Assembly (NCBI GenBank): GCA_964345695.1
Contig: CAYFSC010000126.1
Coordinates: 1-8,794 of the forward strand
DNA length: 8,794 nt
Direction of reading: 5' to 3'
DNA from: CAYFSC01 sp964345695
Lineage (GTDB): Bacteria > Bacteroidota > Rhodothermia > Rhodothermales > Salinibacteraceae
The translations under genes and the position numbers were made by a program. Below, one piece after another: positions 1 through 6,271 of this stretch. The notes beneath the pieces were generated by a model, which saw nothing but the letters and a program-made list of their open reading frames with translations, did no database searches and was not told where the DNA came from. Positions within the stretch are counted from its first letter, which is position 1, and the number at the start of each line of letters is the position of its first letter.

Positions 1-32
1 TACAGGGGGCACTGCGGAGGCGGGGTGGCCCC

Positions 33-48
33 GGCGTCGCGGGACGCC
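33..48 (-). terminator. Hairpin just downstream of the M32 carboxypeptidase gene, possible weak terminator
   Basis: GGCGTC (33-38) and GACGCC (43-48) form a perfect 6-bp stem with a 4-nt loop, starting 17 nt beyond the stop codon of the minus-strand carboxypeptidase gene. There is no T-run after it on the minus strand, so intrinsic termination is only a possibility. I see nothing else in the first 65 bases. Confidence 0.3.
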
Positions 49-65
49 ATCGGGATGCAGGGCCA

Positions 66-1574
66 TCAGAGGGACCGGTCGTACAGCGGGCCGAACTTGT
101 TGCGCACGTAATCGAGCCATGGCGCGGCCGAAAGCGACTGCCCGGTCACGCGCTGCAGCAGGTCGGGCGCCTCCAGCTTGCGACCGTGGCGATGAATGGC
201 CGTGCGGAGCCAGTCGAGCACGGCGTCGAACTGGCCGTGGGCGATGTGCGTCTGCACGTCGGGCAGGTCGTCCTGCATCGCCGTCCAGATCTGGGCAGAC
301 ATCAGGTTGCCGAGCGCGTAGGTCGGGAAGTAGCCGAGGGCGCCCAGCGACCAGTGCACGTCCTGCAGAACGCCGTTCGCGTCGGTCTCCGGAACGACCC
401 CCAGGTACTCGTCCATCTTCTCGTTCCACAGCGCCGGCAGATCGTCCACTGCGATGTCGCCGCGTATCAGCCCACGCTCCAGCTCGAAACGGAGCATGAC
501 GTGCAGGTTGTACGTCACCTCATCGGCTTCCACGCGAATCAGAGACGGCTCCACGCGGTTGATGGCGCGGTAGAAGGTTGTCACGTCCGTGTCTGCGAGT
601 GCGTCAGGGAAGGCGCCCTGCGCCCGCGGGAAGTAGTAGTGCCAGAAGGCCCGGCTGCGCCCCAACATGTTTTCGATGAAGCGAGACTGGGATTCGTGGA
701 TGCCCAGCGAGGCGCCTTCGGCTGCAGGCGTGCGGGCGAGGTCGGGGTCGATGCCCTGCTCGTACATGCCGTGCCCGGCTTCGTGCAGCATCGAGAAGAG
801 CGCCGACGGCAGATAGTTCTCGTCGTAGCGGGTGGTAAGACGCACGTCGCCGATGGCAAACGACGTGGTGAAGGGGTGCGCGGAGGTGTCTTGCCGTCCC
901 CGTTCGAAGTCGTACCCGATCTCGGCCATGATCGTCTCGCCGAACTGCTTCTGCGCCGCCTGCGGGTAGCGCCGACGCAGCACGCTGTCGTCGATGGGCT
1001 CAGCCTCGGCGATGGCGTCGACAATGGGGACCAGGTCGTCGCGCAGCGTTTCAAACGTGTCGGCGACCGTCTCGGTTGTCATGCCGGGCTCGTACTCGTC
1101 GAGCAGCGCGTCGTACCGCTCCGCGTCGTATCCGATGGCCTCGGCCTTCTCGACGTTGAGCTCTACGATGCGCTCCAAATGCGGGGCGAAGGTTTCGAAG
1201 TCATCGGCCTCGCGGGCCTCTTTCCACGCTTCCTTGGCGCGCGATACGGCCTCCGACATACGGGCCACCAACGAGGACGGAATGCGCCGGGCTCGCTCGT
1301 ACTCGCGGCGCGTGGCACGCACGATGCCCCCCTCCGTGTCGAGGGGACCGCGGCCGTCGAGCTGCTCGGCGGCCCGATCCAGCAGCGTGCCGGTCGCATC
1401 GTCGGTGAACTGCTCGTGAGCGAGCGTCTGGAGCGTCGACAGCTGCTGCGCGCGGGCCTCCGCACCGCCGGGCGGCATGTACGTCTCCTGGTCCCAAGCC
1501 AGCACCTCGGCGGCGGACTTAAGGTCTTCAATGCGGCCCAGGCGGGTTTTGAGATCGGAAAGAGCGTCGGACAT
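66..1574 (-). CDS. M32 family metallocarboxypeptidase (carboxypeptidase Taq)
   Basis: Zinc-dependent carboxypeptidase of peptidase family M32, which removes C-terminal residues from peptides, presumably in the cytoplasm since no signal peptide is visible. The 502-residue length is normal for the family. The diagnostic M32 motifs appear in order: HPF (233-235), DVRLT (243-247), the zinc-binding HEAGH (264-268, with catalytic E265), HESQ (293-296, E294 as the expected third zinc ligand), IRVEAD (346-351) and GVLQDVHW (401-408). The N-terminal third is helical and charged, as expected for the lid that narrows the groove to long unstructured peptides. The ATG at 1574 begins a sequence that looks like a normal M32 N-terminus; no clear Shine-Dalgarno precedes it. 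It is transcribed divergently from the ABC ATPase gene at 1828 and seems monocistronic within the window. Family assignment is firm; the physiological substrate is unknown. Confidence 0.96.
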   Translation of the reverse strand: MSDALSDLKTRLGRIEDLKSAAEVLAWDQETYMPPGGAEARAQQLSTLQTLAHEQFTDDATGTLLDRAAEQLDGRGPLDTEGGIVRATRREYERARRIPSSLVARMSEAVSRAKEAWKEAREADDFETFAPHLERIVELNVEKAEAIGYDAERYDALLDEYEPGMTTETVADTFETLRDDLVPIVDAIAEAEPIDDSVLRRRYPQAAQKQFGETIMAEIGYDFERGRQDTSAHPFTTSFAIGDVRLTTRYDENYLPSALFSMLHEAGHGMYEQGIDPDLARTPAAEGASLGIHESQSRFIENMLGRSRAFWHYYFPRAQGAFPDALADTDVTTFYRAINRVEPSLIRVEADEVTYNLHVMLRFELERGLIRGDIAVDDLPALWNEKMDEYLGVVPETDANGVLQDVHWSLGALGYFPTYALGNLMSAQIWTAMQDDLPDVQTHIAHGQFDAVLDWLRTAIHRHGRKLEAPDLLQRVTGQSLSAAPWLDYVRNKFGPLYDRSL

Positions 1575-1827
1575 CGTCGCGTCGAGAGCGGGTTGGTGGA
1601 CGAGAAAAAGAACCAGCGTTCTGTACGTTTACGCTTCCTGCGAGTGCCTCGCATTGATGTGAAGGTTTCCAAACCCGGGGACGGAAGGCGGCGTGGACGC
1701 CGCGAGCCGGCGGACGCTGCGGGCTTCTTCCGGCAGCTTTCGGCGGGCTCCGGGAACGCGGAGCGGGCGGGCTCCGTGGAGATCAAAACGCGTGTCTTCC
1801 TGCAGATCTGACCTCCATTCTCTCGGC
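1575..1827. promoter_or_regulatory. Divergent intergenic region between the M32 and ABC ATPase genes
   Basis: This 253-bp spacer must hold the promoters of both flanking genes. I could not identify convincing -33/-7 or -35/-10 pairs. Visible structures are a TGCGAG/CTCGCA hairpin with a 3-nt loop (1639-1653), a GGTTT/AAACC inverted repeat (around 1664-1675), a GCTCCG/CGGAGC hairpin with a 6-nt loop (1747-1764) and a CAGATCTG palindrome (1803-1810) 17 nt before the ATPase start. Open frames crossing the spacer on both strands lack protein-like composition and were not called. Confidence 0.4.
1742..1776 (+). repeat. Two 11-bp direct repeats sharing one complementary arm in the ABC ATPase leader
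   Basis: GGCGGGCTCCG occurs at 1742-1752 and again at 1766-1776, a period of 24 bp. Between them lies CGGAGC (1759-1764), which can pair with GCTCCG of either copy. Two mutually exclusive hairpins could therefore form in RNA upstream of the ATPase start at 1828, although the downstream one would have almost no loop. Whether the segment is transcribed is not known. Confidence 0.4.
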
Positions 1828-2544
1828 ATGACCGTCCGCGCTCACGACCTGCGCAAAGCTTACGGCGACTTTGCGCTGTCTATCTCCGACTTTTGTGTGA
1901 AGGACGGCCAGGCGCTGGGGCTCGTCGGCAACAATGGCGCCGGCAAGACCACCTTCCTGCGCCTCGTCCTCGACCTGATTCAGGCCGACGAGGGCCACGT
2001 GTCGATCGACGGGATGGGCGTCACGCAGACCACCGATTGGAAGGCCCGGACGGCGTCGTTCCTGGGCGATTCATTTCTGGTCGACTTCCTTACTCCCGAC
2101 GAGTACTGGCGCTTCGTCGGCTCGACGTATGCGCTGGCGCCGGAGGAGGTGGACGCCCGCCTGGACGCCTTCCGCACCTTCTACACCGACGAGCCAATCG
2201 GTGCGACGACGAAATACATTCGGGATCTTTCGCAGGGCAATCGCAACAAAGTCGGCCTCGTTGGGGCGCTGCTCGTCGAGCCCGATCTCCTCGTGCTCGA
2301 CGAACCGTTTTCCAGCCTCGACCCCCGGTCGCAGATCCAGCTCAAGACCATGCTGCAGGCGCGGTACGGAACAGCCACCATGCTCATCTCCAGTCACGAC
2401 CTCGGTCACGTGACCGATGTGTGCGAGCGCATCGCCATCCTGGAGGGAGGCACCATCGTACGCGACGAGCCGACCGACGCCGACACCCTCACGGCGCTCA
2501 AGCATTACTTCGCCGAAACCATCCGGCCACGGGAAGCGGCGTAG
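1828..2544 (+). CDS. ABC transporter ATP-binding protein, ABC-2/exporter-like, without visible permease
   Basis: Nucleotide-binding subunit of an ABC transporter, expected on the cytoplasmic face of the inner membrane. In the 238-aa product I see Walker A GNNGAGKTT (34-42), a non-canonical signature LSQGN (134-138, usually LSGGQ), Walker B LLVLDEP (154-160) and the switch histidine H190 in SSHD. The Q-loop position (about 78-83) carries no glutamine. Single-domain ATPases of this kind normally serve ABC-2-type permeases for export or membrane functions, but substrate cannot be inferred. I chose ATG 1828 rather than the in-frame start at 1693, because the extra 45 residues are an arginine/serine-rich run with no ABC character and the domain begins directly at MTVRAHDL. 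The gene ends 75 bp before the assembly gap, so a downstream permease could be hidden or lie elsewhere. Confidence 0.92.
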   Translation: MTVRAHDLRKAYGDFALSISDFCVKDGQALGLVGNNGAGKTTFLRLVLDLIQADEGHVSIDGMGVTQTTDWKARTASFLGDSFLVDFLTPDEYWRFVGSTYALAPEEVDARLDAFRTFYTDEPIGATTKYIRDLSQGNRNKVGLVGALLVEPDLLVLDEPFSSLDPRSQIQLKTMLQARYGTATMLISSHDLGHVTDVCERIAILEGGTIVRDEPTDADTLTALKHYFAETIRPREAA

Positions 2545-2594
2545 CCCGTGTCCAGATTCTGGAATCGGTCGTCTCTCGGGGCCAGGAGGCCTCT

Positions 2595-2744
2595 TCTCCA
2601 CAGCCAGTCTCCACAGCCANNNNNNNNNNNNNNNNNNNNNNNNNNNNNNNNNNNNNNNNNNNNNNNNNNNNNNNNNNNNNNNNNNNNNNNNNNNNNNNNN
2701 NNNNNNNNNNNNNNNNNNNTCTCCACAGCCAGTCTCCACAGCCA
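2595..2744. repeat. 13-bp tandem repeat interrupted by the gap
   Basis: The unit TCTCCACAGCCAG appears complete at 2595-2607, then without its last base at 2608-2619 where the gap begins. The same arrangement follows the gap: a full unit at 2720-2732 and a copy lacking the final G at 2733-2744. The 25 bases on either side of the gap are therefore identical. The simplest reading is a longer tandem array that the assembler could not resolve. A 13-bp period is not a multiple of three, which argues against a coding repeat. It does not resemble CRISPR, as there are no spacers. Confidence 0.8.
2620..2719. other. Assembly gap of exactly 100 N
   Basis: Positions 2620-2719 are all N. Exactly 100 is a common placeholder for a gap of unknown size, so the real distance between the flanking genes and any content inside cannot be judged. 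Confidence 0.99.
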
Positions 2745-2767
2745 AAACAGCACGCGCGAATCCCTGA

Positions 2768-4276
2768 TCATCCGCGCATGCTGCGGGGGAGCAAGCTGCG
2801 CTCCAGCCCTTCGAAGAGCGCGAGCACCAGCACGGTGAGCACGGCCGCCGGGATGGTTCCCTCCAGGATCAGGCCCATGTTGGCGCGGCGGATGCCCGTC
2901 AGGATCGGCTGCCCGTAGCCTCCGGCGCCGATGAGAGCGCCGAGGGTGGCGGTGCCCACGTTGATCACCGCGGCGATCTTGAGGCCGGCAAGGATCGACC
3001 GGGCCGCGAGCGGAACCTCCACCCGCCAGAGCTTGGCCAGCGGCGAGAGCCCGAGCGCCTCCGCGGATTCGCGCAGCGGCCCCGCGATGTCGTTCAGCCC
3101 GGTGTAGGTGTTCCACACGATCGGGAGCAGGCTGTACAGGAAAAGCGCCGTGATCGCCGGAACGCGCCCGACGCCCAGCGGCGGCACCATGACCGCCAAC
3201 AGCGCCAGCGACGGTATCGTGTAGATCAGTCCCACGGTGAGCAGCACGCCCCCGCCGAGGCCCCGCACCTTGGCCGCAACGATGCCGAGGGGAATGCCGA
3301 GCAGGATGGCGAGCCCGAGCGAGACGCCCACCAGCGCGAGGTGCTCGCGCGACCGCAGGATGACGCGCTCTGCGCGCGACTGGGTCTCTGCAGCCACCGA
3401 AAGCCCGAACGTGGTGTTCAGATAGTCGGCGGCCACGGCGCGCTCATCGACCTGGTCGATCTTGGCACGTGCGTTCAACTGCTGCATGGTCTCAGCCGGC
3501 AGCTGTCCCTCCAAGCGCTTGATCGCGGCAACGGCATCGGCCGGCAGGTCGGTGCGGTACAGGAAGACTGCTTTGTACGCCGGGAAGTGGTCGCGCGCGT
3601 CGGTGAGGACGCGGATGTCGTACTTCTCAATCTCGGCGTCCGTCGAGTAGAGGTCGATGACGTCGATCGCTCCGTTGATGAGGCCCCGATAAGCGATATC
3701 GTGATCCACGCCGCGGGCCGACTGCGGGAGGTTGTACGCTCGCCGCAGCGAGGGCCAGCCGTCGGCCCGGTCCATAAACTCGTTCGAGAAGCCAAACTCC
3801 AACTCCGGATGCGCGCGCAGGTCCGCGATCGTCTGCACGTCGAGCGAGTCTGCCAGGTCGGTGCGCATGCCGAGCGCATAGGTGTTGTTGAAGCCCAGCG
3901 GCGCGGTCATGGCCACGCCGTAGCGGGCCAGCGTATCGGCCAGGGCGTCGCGGCGCACGGTGGACGCGGACAAGATCTCCTGCAGCAGCGTGCCCGTGTA
4001 CTCGGGGTAGGCATCGATGTCACCGCGCACGAGCGCCTCCCACAGAAACCGCGACCCGCCCAGTTGCGCGCGGTGGGTGGCCGCGTGCCCGGTGTGCTGC
4101 AGAAGCTGGGTGGCTGCCCACCCGAGGATGACGTTTTCGGTGAACTTCTTGGAGCCGACGGCGAGCGTAGTGTCGGAGGCCTGGGCGTGTGCGGCCGCCG
4201 ACCCGCCGGACAGCATCACAGCAGCCAGGAGGAGGGCCCGAACGTCGAAGAGAGGCGGGAGGATGGAGTCGGTCAT
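2768..4276 (-). CDS. Osmolyte ABC transporter: substrate-binding domain fused N-terminal to permease (OpuC/OpuF type)
   Basis: Single 502-aa protein carrying both the binding and membrane domains of a glycine betaine/carnitine/choline-type importer. Residues about 12-31 look like a signal peptide (hydrophobic core, then AHA before Q32). Residues about 37-295 are the binding domain, with family hallmarks GSKKFTEN (41-48), YPEYTGTLLQE (90-100), GFNNTYALGM (128-137) and DLYSTDAE (208-215). Residues about 311-490 hold five predicted membrane helices, with the EAA-type loop (ESAEALGLSP, 403-412) between helices three and four. With the binding domain outside, five helices place this loop in the cytoplasm, where it would contact the ATPase encoded upstream. 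The start is 41 nt after that gene's stop, so they form an operon. The best-known fusions of this family (OpuABC, BusAB, OpuFB) have the permease first, so the order here is inverted. The exact substrate is not readable from sequence. Confidence 0.93.
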   Translation of the reverse strand: MTDSILPPLFDVRALLLAAVMLSGGSAAAHAQASDTTLAVGSKKFTENVILGWAATQLLQHTGHAATHRAQLGGSRFLWEALVRGDIDAYPEYTGTLLQEILSASTVRRDALADTLARYGVAMTAPLGFNNTYALGMRTDLADSLDVQTIADLRAHPELEFGFSNEFMDRADGWPSLRRAYNLPQSARGVDHDIAYRGLINGAIDVIDLYSTDAEIEKYDIRVLTDARDHFPAYKAVFLYRTDLPADAVAAIKRLEGQLPAETMQQLNARAKIDQVDERAVAADYLNTTFGLSVAAETQSRAERVILRSREHLALVGVSLGLAILLGIPLGIVAAKVRGLGGGVLLTVGLIYTIPSLALLAVMVPPLGVGRVPAITALFLYSLLPIVWNTYTGLNDIAGPLRESAEALGLSPLAKLWRVEVPLAARSILAGLKIAAVINVGTATLGALIGAGGYGQPILTGIRRANMGLILEGTIPAAVLTVLVLALFEGLERSLLPRSMRG

Positions 4277-4317
4277 TCGAAAAGGAAGAGGGATTTGCGA
4301 TTCTCGCGTCCCGCAAT

Positions 4318-5061
4318 TTAGTCCTCCAGGTGCTCCAGCGGAGCGCGCTGCGCCCGAATGAAGGACGCCACAAAGTCGGAGGCCGGGTCGTGGACAAGGG
4401 ACTGCATCGTTCCGCGCTGCTCGACGGTGCCGGCCCGCAGAAGCACCACGTGATCGCCGAAGTACCCGGCTTCGCCAATGTCGTGCGTGACGAGCACGAC
4501 GGTCTTGCCAAGACGCCGAAAGATGGCCCGCAGGTCATCCTGCAGATCGGCACGAATCATGGGGTCGAGAGCCCCGAGCGGCTCATCGAGCAGCAGCACG
4601 TCGGGATCGAGCATAAGTGCACGCATGAGGCTCACCCGCTGGCGCTGTCCCCCCGAAAGCTCGTCGGGGTACTGGGCGAGCCGGTCCGGATGGAGCTGAA
4701 CGAGGTCAGTCAGTTCGGCAATGCGGTCGGTGATCCGGGCGTCGGACCAGCCAAGATGGTGCGCCAGCAGGGCGGCGTTGCGGCGCCCCGTGAGATGCGG
4801 AAACAAACCGCCCTCTTGAATAACGTACCCCATGCGGTGGCGCAGCGACTGGATGGTGTCTGCCGTCAACGTCTCGTCGTCGATGCGCACCGTGCCGGCA
4901 TCCGGGCGGATGAGCCCGATCATGAGGCGCAGCAGGGTGGATTTTCCGCTGCCGGACGGCCCAATCAGCACCGTGGTCTGCTGCGCCTCGGCCGTCAGGC
5001 TGATGCCGTCGACGGCCACTGCCTCTCCGTAGTGCTTCGCAACAGACTCCAGGGTGATCAT
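4318..5061 (-). CDS. Osmolyte ABC transporter ATP-binding protein (OpuCA/ProV-like, no CBS domains)
   Basis: ATPase of the glycine betaine/carnitine/choline-type importer, working with the fused binding-permease protein encoded 41 nt downstream. In the 247-aa product: Walker A GPSGSGKST (34-42), Q-loop Q82 in YVIQEGGLFPHLT, signature LSGGQ (135-139), Walker B VLLLDEP (155-161) and switch histidine H193 in VTHD. YVIQ and GLFPHLT are typical of the OpuCA/ProV branch. Many relatives carry a tandem CBS module at the C-terminus, which senses ionic strength in OpuA; this protein ends soon after the ATPase core, so that module is absent. Start at ATG 5061 gives a normal N-terminus (MITLESVAKHYG). 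The gene leads the operon and diverges from the tRNA-Thr gene. Confidence 0.94.
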   Translation of the reverse strand: MITLESVAKHYGEAVAVDGISLTAEAQQTTVLIGPSGSGKSTLLRLMIGLIRPDAGTVRIDDETLTADTIQSLRHRMGYVIQEGGLFPHLTGRRNAALLAHHLGWSDARITDRIAELTDLVQLHPDRLAQYPDELSGGQRQRVSLMRALMLDPDVLLLDEPLGALDPMIRADLQDDLRAIFRRLGKTVVLVTHDIGEAGYFGDHVVLLRAGTVEQRGTMQSLVHDPASDFVASFIRAQRAPLEHLED

Positions 5062-5237
5062 CGATGAATCGGGGTCGTAGACGACTCGAGAGTCAGGGAC
5101 CGCAAGTGAGTGCCTGCCTTTCCCTACTGAACTTTAATCGATAGTGAAACCAGCCGATTGCGGGATCCTTGAACCGGACGAAGCGTGGGTATCGATCCGC
5201 ACAGGCGCGCTGGCTGGTGTGTCATGCCGGTCTATCC
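5062..5237. promoter_or_regulatory. Divergent promoter region of the osmolyte transporter operon and tRNA-Thr
   Basis: The 176-bp spacer should hold the operon promoter (leftward) and the tRNA promoter (rightward). A 12-bp inverted repeat GACTCGAGAGTC (5083-5094) lies 21 nt upstream of the transporter start codon and could be an operator. ATCGAT occurs three times: 5060-5065 (inside the palindrome TCATCGATGA that overlaps the start codon), 5137-5142 and 5191-5196. No core promoter is convincing by eye. Confidence 0.4.
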
Positions 5238-5310
5238 GCCAACGTAGCTCAGTTGGTAGAGCAGTCCCCTCGTAAGGGACAGGTCACCGGTTCGAGTCCG
5301 GTCGTTGGCT
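5238..5310 (+). tRNA. tRNA-Thr (anticodon CGU, reads ACG)
   Basis: Complete 73-nt cloverleaf: acceptor GCCAACG (5238-5244) with CGTTGGC (5303-5309) and discriminator T5310; D-stem GCTC/GAGC (5247-5250, 5259-5262); anticodon stem GTCCC/GGGAC (5264-5268, 5276-5280) around loop CTCGTAA with anticodon CGT at 5271-5273; variable loop 5281-5285; T-stem ACCGG/CCGGT with loop TTCGAGT (5286-5302). All stems pair perfectly. The anticodon CGU decodes the threonine codon ACG, common in GC-rich genomes. The 3' CCA is not encoded, so it must be added by CCA-adding nucleotidyltransferase. Confidence 0.98.
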
Positions 5311-5318
5311 CTCTTTCG

Positions 5319-5353
5319 GCCCTGCTTCTTCCTTCGGGGAAGCAGGGCTTTTT
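5319..5353 (+). terminator. Rho-independent terminator of tRNA-Thr with UUCG tetraloop
   Basis: A perfect 10-bp stem GCCCTGCTTC (5319-5328) / GAAGCAGGGC (5339-5348) is followed by TTTTT (5349-5353). Inside it, CC/GG can extend around a C(UUCG)G tetraloop (5332-5337), one of the most stable RNA loops. It starts 8 nt after the tRNA. There is no T-run on the other strand, so it acts rightward only. Confidence 0.93.
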
Positions 5354-5461
5354 GCATGGCCTCCCTCAGCCGGTTGCTGATGGCAGGAGGCGCGTGCAGG
5401 CATGTGGACGGGAGGTCCCCCACCGGTTCATTGGCGGCCAGCGCCTTCGGGCTTCTCCTCA

Positions 5462-5710
5462 TCAGGAACCTGGCGGCGGGTCCTGCCACGCCCGCGCCAC
5501 TTCTTCGCCTTCGCGGGTGCAGCGGAAGGACGCGCCCCGGTCCGACGCCTCGGCCAGGCCGTCTCTGCACAGGCGCTGTAGGAGCTTTTCGACCGACCGC
5601 GGTCCCCTCTCCATGGCCTGCGCCAGAGCGTACAGGTCCGCACTTCCGGCCTCTCGCAAGAGCGACAGAAGACGGGCCTCTTCCTTTGAGCGATCCGATC
5701 GACGGGGCAT
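5462..5710 (-). CDS. Small winged-helix DNA-binding protein
   Basis: An 82-aa product that is almost entirely one winged helix-turn-helix: helix one about residues 8-20 (KEEARLLSLLRE), helix two about 24-33 (ADLYALAQAM), likely recognition helix about 37-49 (PRSVEKLLQRLCR), then a turn and wing (51-66, GLAEASDRG...FRCTREG) and a short helix. The pattern resembles MarR/IclR/ArsR-like DNA-binding halves, without an effector domain. I chose ATG 5710 because it does not overlap the upstream gene and keeps the whole fold; an in-frame ATG at 5770 would add 20 basic residues (MRKKKPRSAR...) and overlap the SpoIIAA-like gene by 23 bp. It lies 37 nt after that gene on the same strand, so the two are probably co-transcribed. 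DNA-binding function is inferred from the fold pattern only. Confidence 0.7.
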   Translation of the reverse strand: MPRRSDRSKEEARLLSLLREAGSADLYALAQAMERGPRSVEKLLQRLCRDGLAEASDRGASFRCTREGEEVARAWQDPPPGS

Positions 5711-5747
5711 GGAAGGCAACTCGTGTGATGCATCCGGAACGCGAGCG

Positions 5748-6179
5748 CTACGCGGCTTCTTCTTCCTCATCCTGGGCGCCCGCCTGCGGTTCCGGCACGC
5801 TGCCCGGCCCGATGCCGGGAACGTTCATCTCGCCGCGGAGCCAGTCCCAGGCTTCGTCGGCCTCGTCGTAAAACTGCGTCTGGGCCATCGGAAACACCAC
5901 CTCCAGCTTCGAGAGCCACGTGTCCCACGGCTCCTCGCCGACGACGGCCACCTTGTCGACATCGCGGGCATGGCGAAGATCGAACGCCCACTCTTCCCAT
6001 AGCGACTCGGGCTCCCAGCCGTCCACGTCGTCCAACTGAAACAGGATGCGAACGGTGGTGTAGCGCTCCAGCTTGTCGGTCATGAAGGGAATCATGGTTT
6101 CGTAGTCCTCCTCCGTCAGCGTACCGCTGAGCGTGAAGCCGAAGATGTTCTGGTCGGGCGTTTCGTGAAGGTCATGCAT
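5748..6179 (-). CDS. SpoIIAA-like (STAS-fold) protein
   Basis: Product of 143 aa. Residues about 1-116 fit the SpoIIAA-like family (PF11964, STAS-like fold): a first strand with GFTLSGTLTEEDYETMIP (14-31), a helix, the strand VRILFQLDD (43-51), GWEPESLWEEWAFDLRH (54-70), VDKVAVVGEEPWDTWLSKL (74-92, seen here in two adjoining pieces) and a final amphipathic helix ending DEADEAWDWLRGE (105-117). In the family this fold is small, cytoplasmic or membrane-peripheral, and biochemically poorly defined; some relatives bind lipid or partner proteins. The tail (118-143) is proline/glycine- then glutamate-rich and probably disordered. Very acidic overall, in keeping with a salt-adapted proteome. Start at ATG 6179 gives a typical N-terminus. 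It probably heads an operon with the winged-helix gene. Confidence 0.85.
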   Translation of the reverse strand: MHDLHETPDQNIFGFTLSGTLTEEDYETMIPFMTDKLERYTTVRILFQLDDVDGWEPESLWEEWAFDLRHARDVDKVAVVGEEPWDTWLSKLEVVFPMAQTQFYDEADEAWDWLRGEMNVPGIGPGSVPEPQAGAQDEEEEAA

Positions 6180-6256
6180 GGAATGTGAGCGTGGAGTGAG
6201 CAGGGCAGCAGTGAGAATGAGTGTATGGAGCGGACACGGCCCCGTTGATCTTTAAA

Positions 6257-6271
6257 CGCAACGATGTTGCG
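6257..6271. promoter_or_regulatory. Inverted repeat CGCAAC-N3-GTTGCG, candidate operator
   Basis: Perfect 6-bp arms (6257-6262 and 6266-6271) around GAT, starting 78 bp upstream of the SpoIIAA-like start codon. On the minus strand it is followed by TTTAAA, so it could instead be a weak terminator for a minus transcript, but no gene is visible that would need one there. An operator in the promoter of the SpoIIAA-like/winged-helix pair is the more likely reading. Confidence 0.4.

Larger units (their letters stand above)
2545..2767. other. Convergent intergenic spacer containing an assembly gap and tandem repeat
   Basis: The spacer lies between the converging ends of the ABC ATPase gene (+) and the osmolyte transporter gene (-). 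It holds a CCAGA/TCTGG inverted repeat (about 2553-2563), the 13-bp tandem repeat and 100 unknown bases. No T-tailed terminator hairpin is visible in the known sequence, although both transcripts must end here. Confidence 0.6.

Noticed and set aside
186..1811. Long plus-strand open frame opposite the M32 gene (541 aa)
   Set aside because: Mirror frame of a GC-rich gene with strong third-position bias; the M32 motifs on the other strand are unambiguous.
1629..1829. Minus-strand 66-codon frame between the M32 and ABC ATPase genes
   Set aside because: Arginine-rich with no domain, in a spacer with hairpins that must hold two promoters.
2595..2744. Tandem repeat considered as a CRISPR array
   Set aside because: Units are 13 bp and directly adjacent, with no spacers and no cas genes nearby.
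3341..4321. Long plus-strand open frame opposite the osmolyte transporter gene (326 aa)
   Set aside because: Antisense shadow with no domain features, while the minus strand encodes a clear binding protein-permease.
5169..5195. TTGAAC (5169-5174) and TATCGA (5190-5195) as a tRNA-Thr promoter
   Set aside because: Spacing is 15 bp and the -10 match is poor; too weak to annotate.
5232..5570. Minus-strand 112-aa open frame ending in a threonine/arginine-rich and LLYQLSY-like tail
   Set aside because: Its C-terminus is the antisense translation of tRNA-Thr, a well-known database artefact, and the rest is arginine/proline-rich shadow sequence.
5169..6002. Plus-strand 277-aa open frame containing VAQLVEQSPRKGQVTGSSP
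   Set aside because: That segment is the sense translation of the tRNA gene itself, another familiar artefact; the remainder is antisense to the winged-helix and SpoIIAA-like genes.
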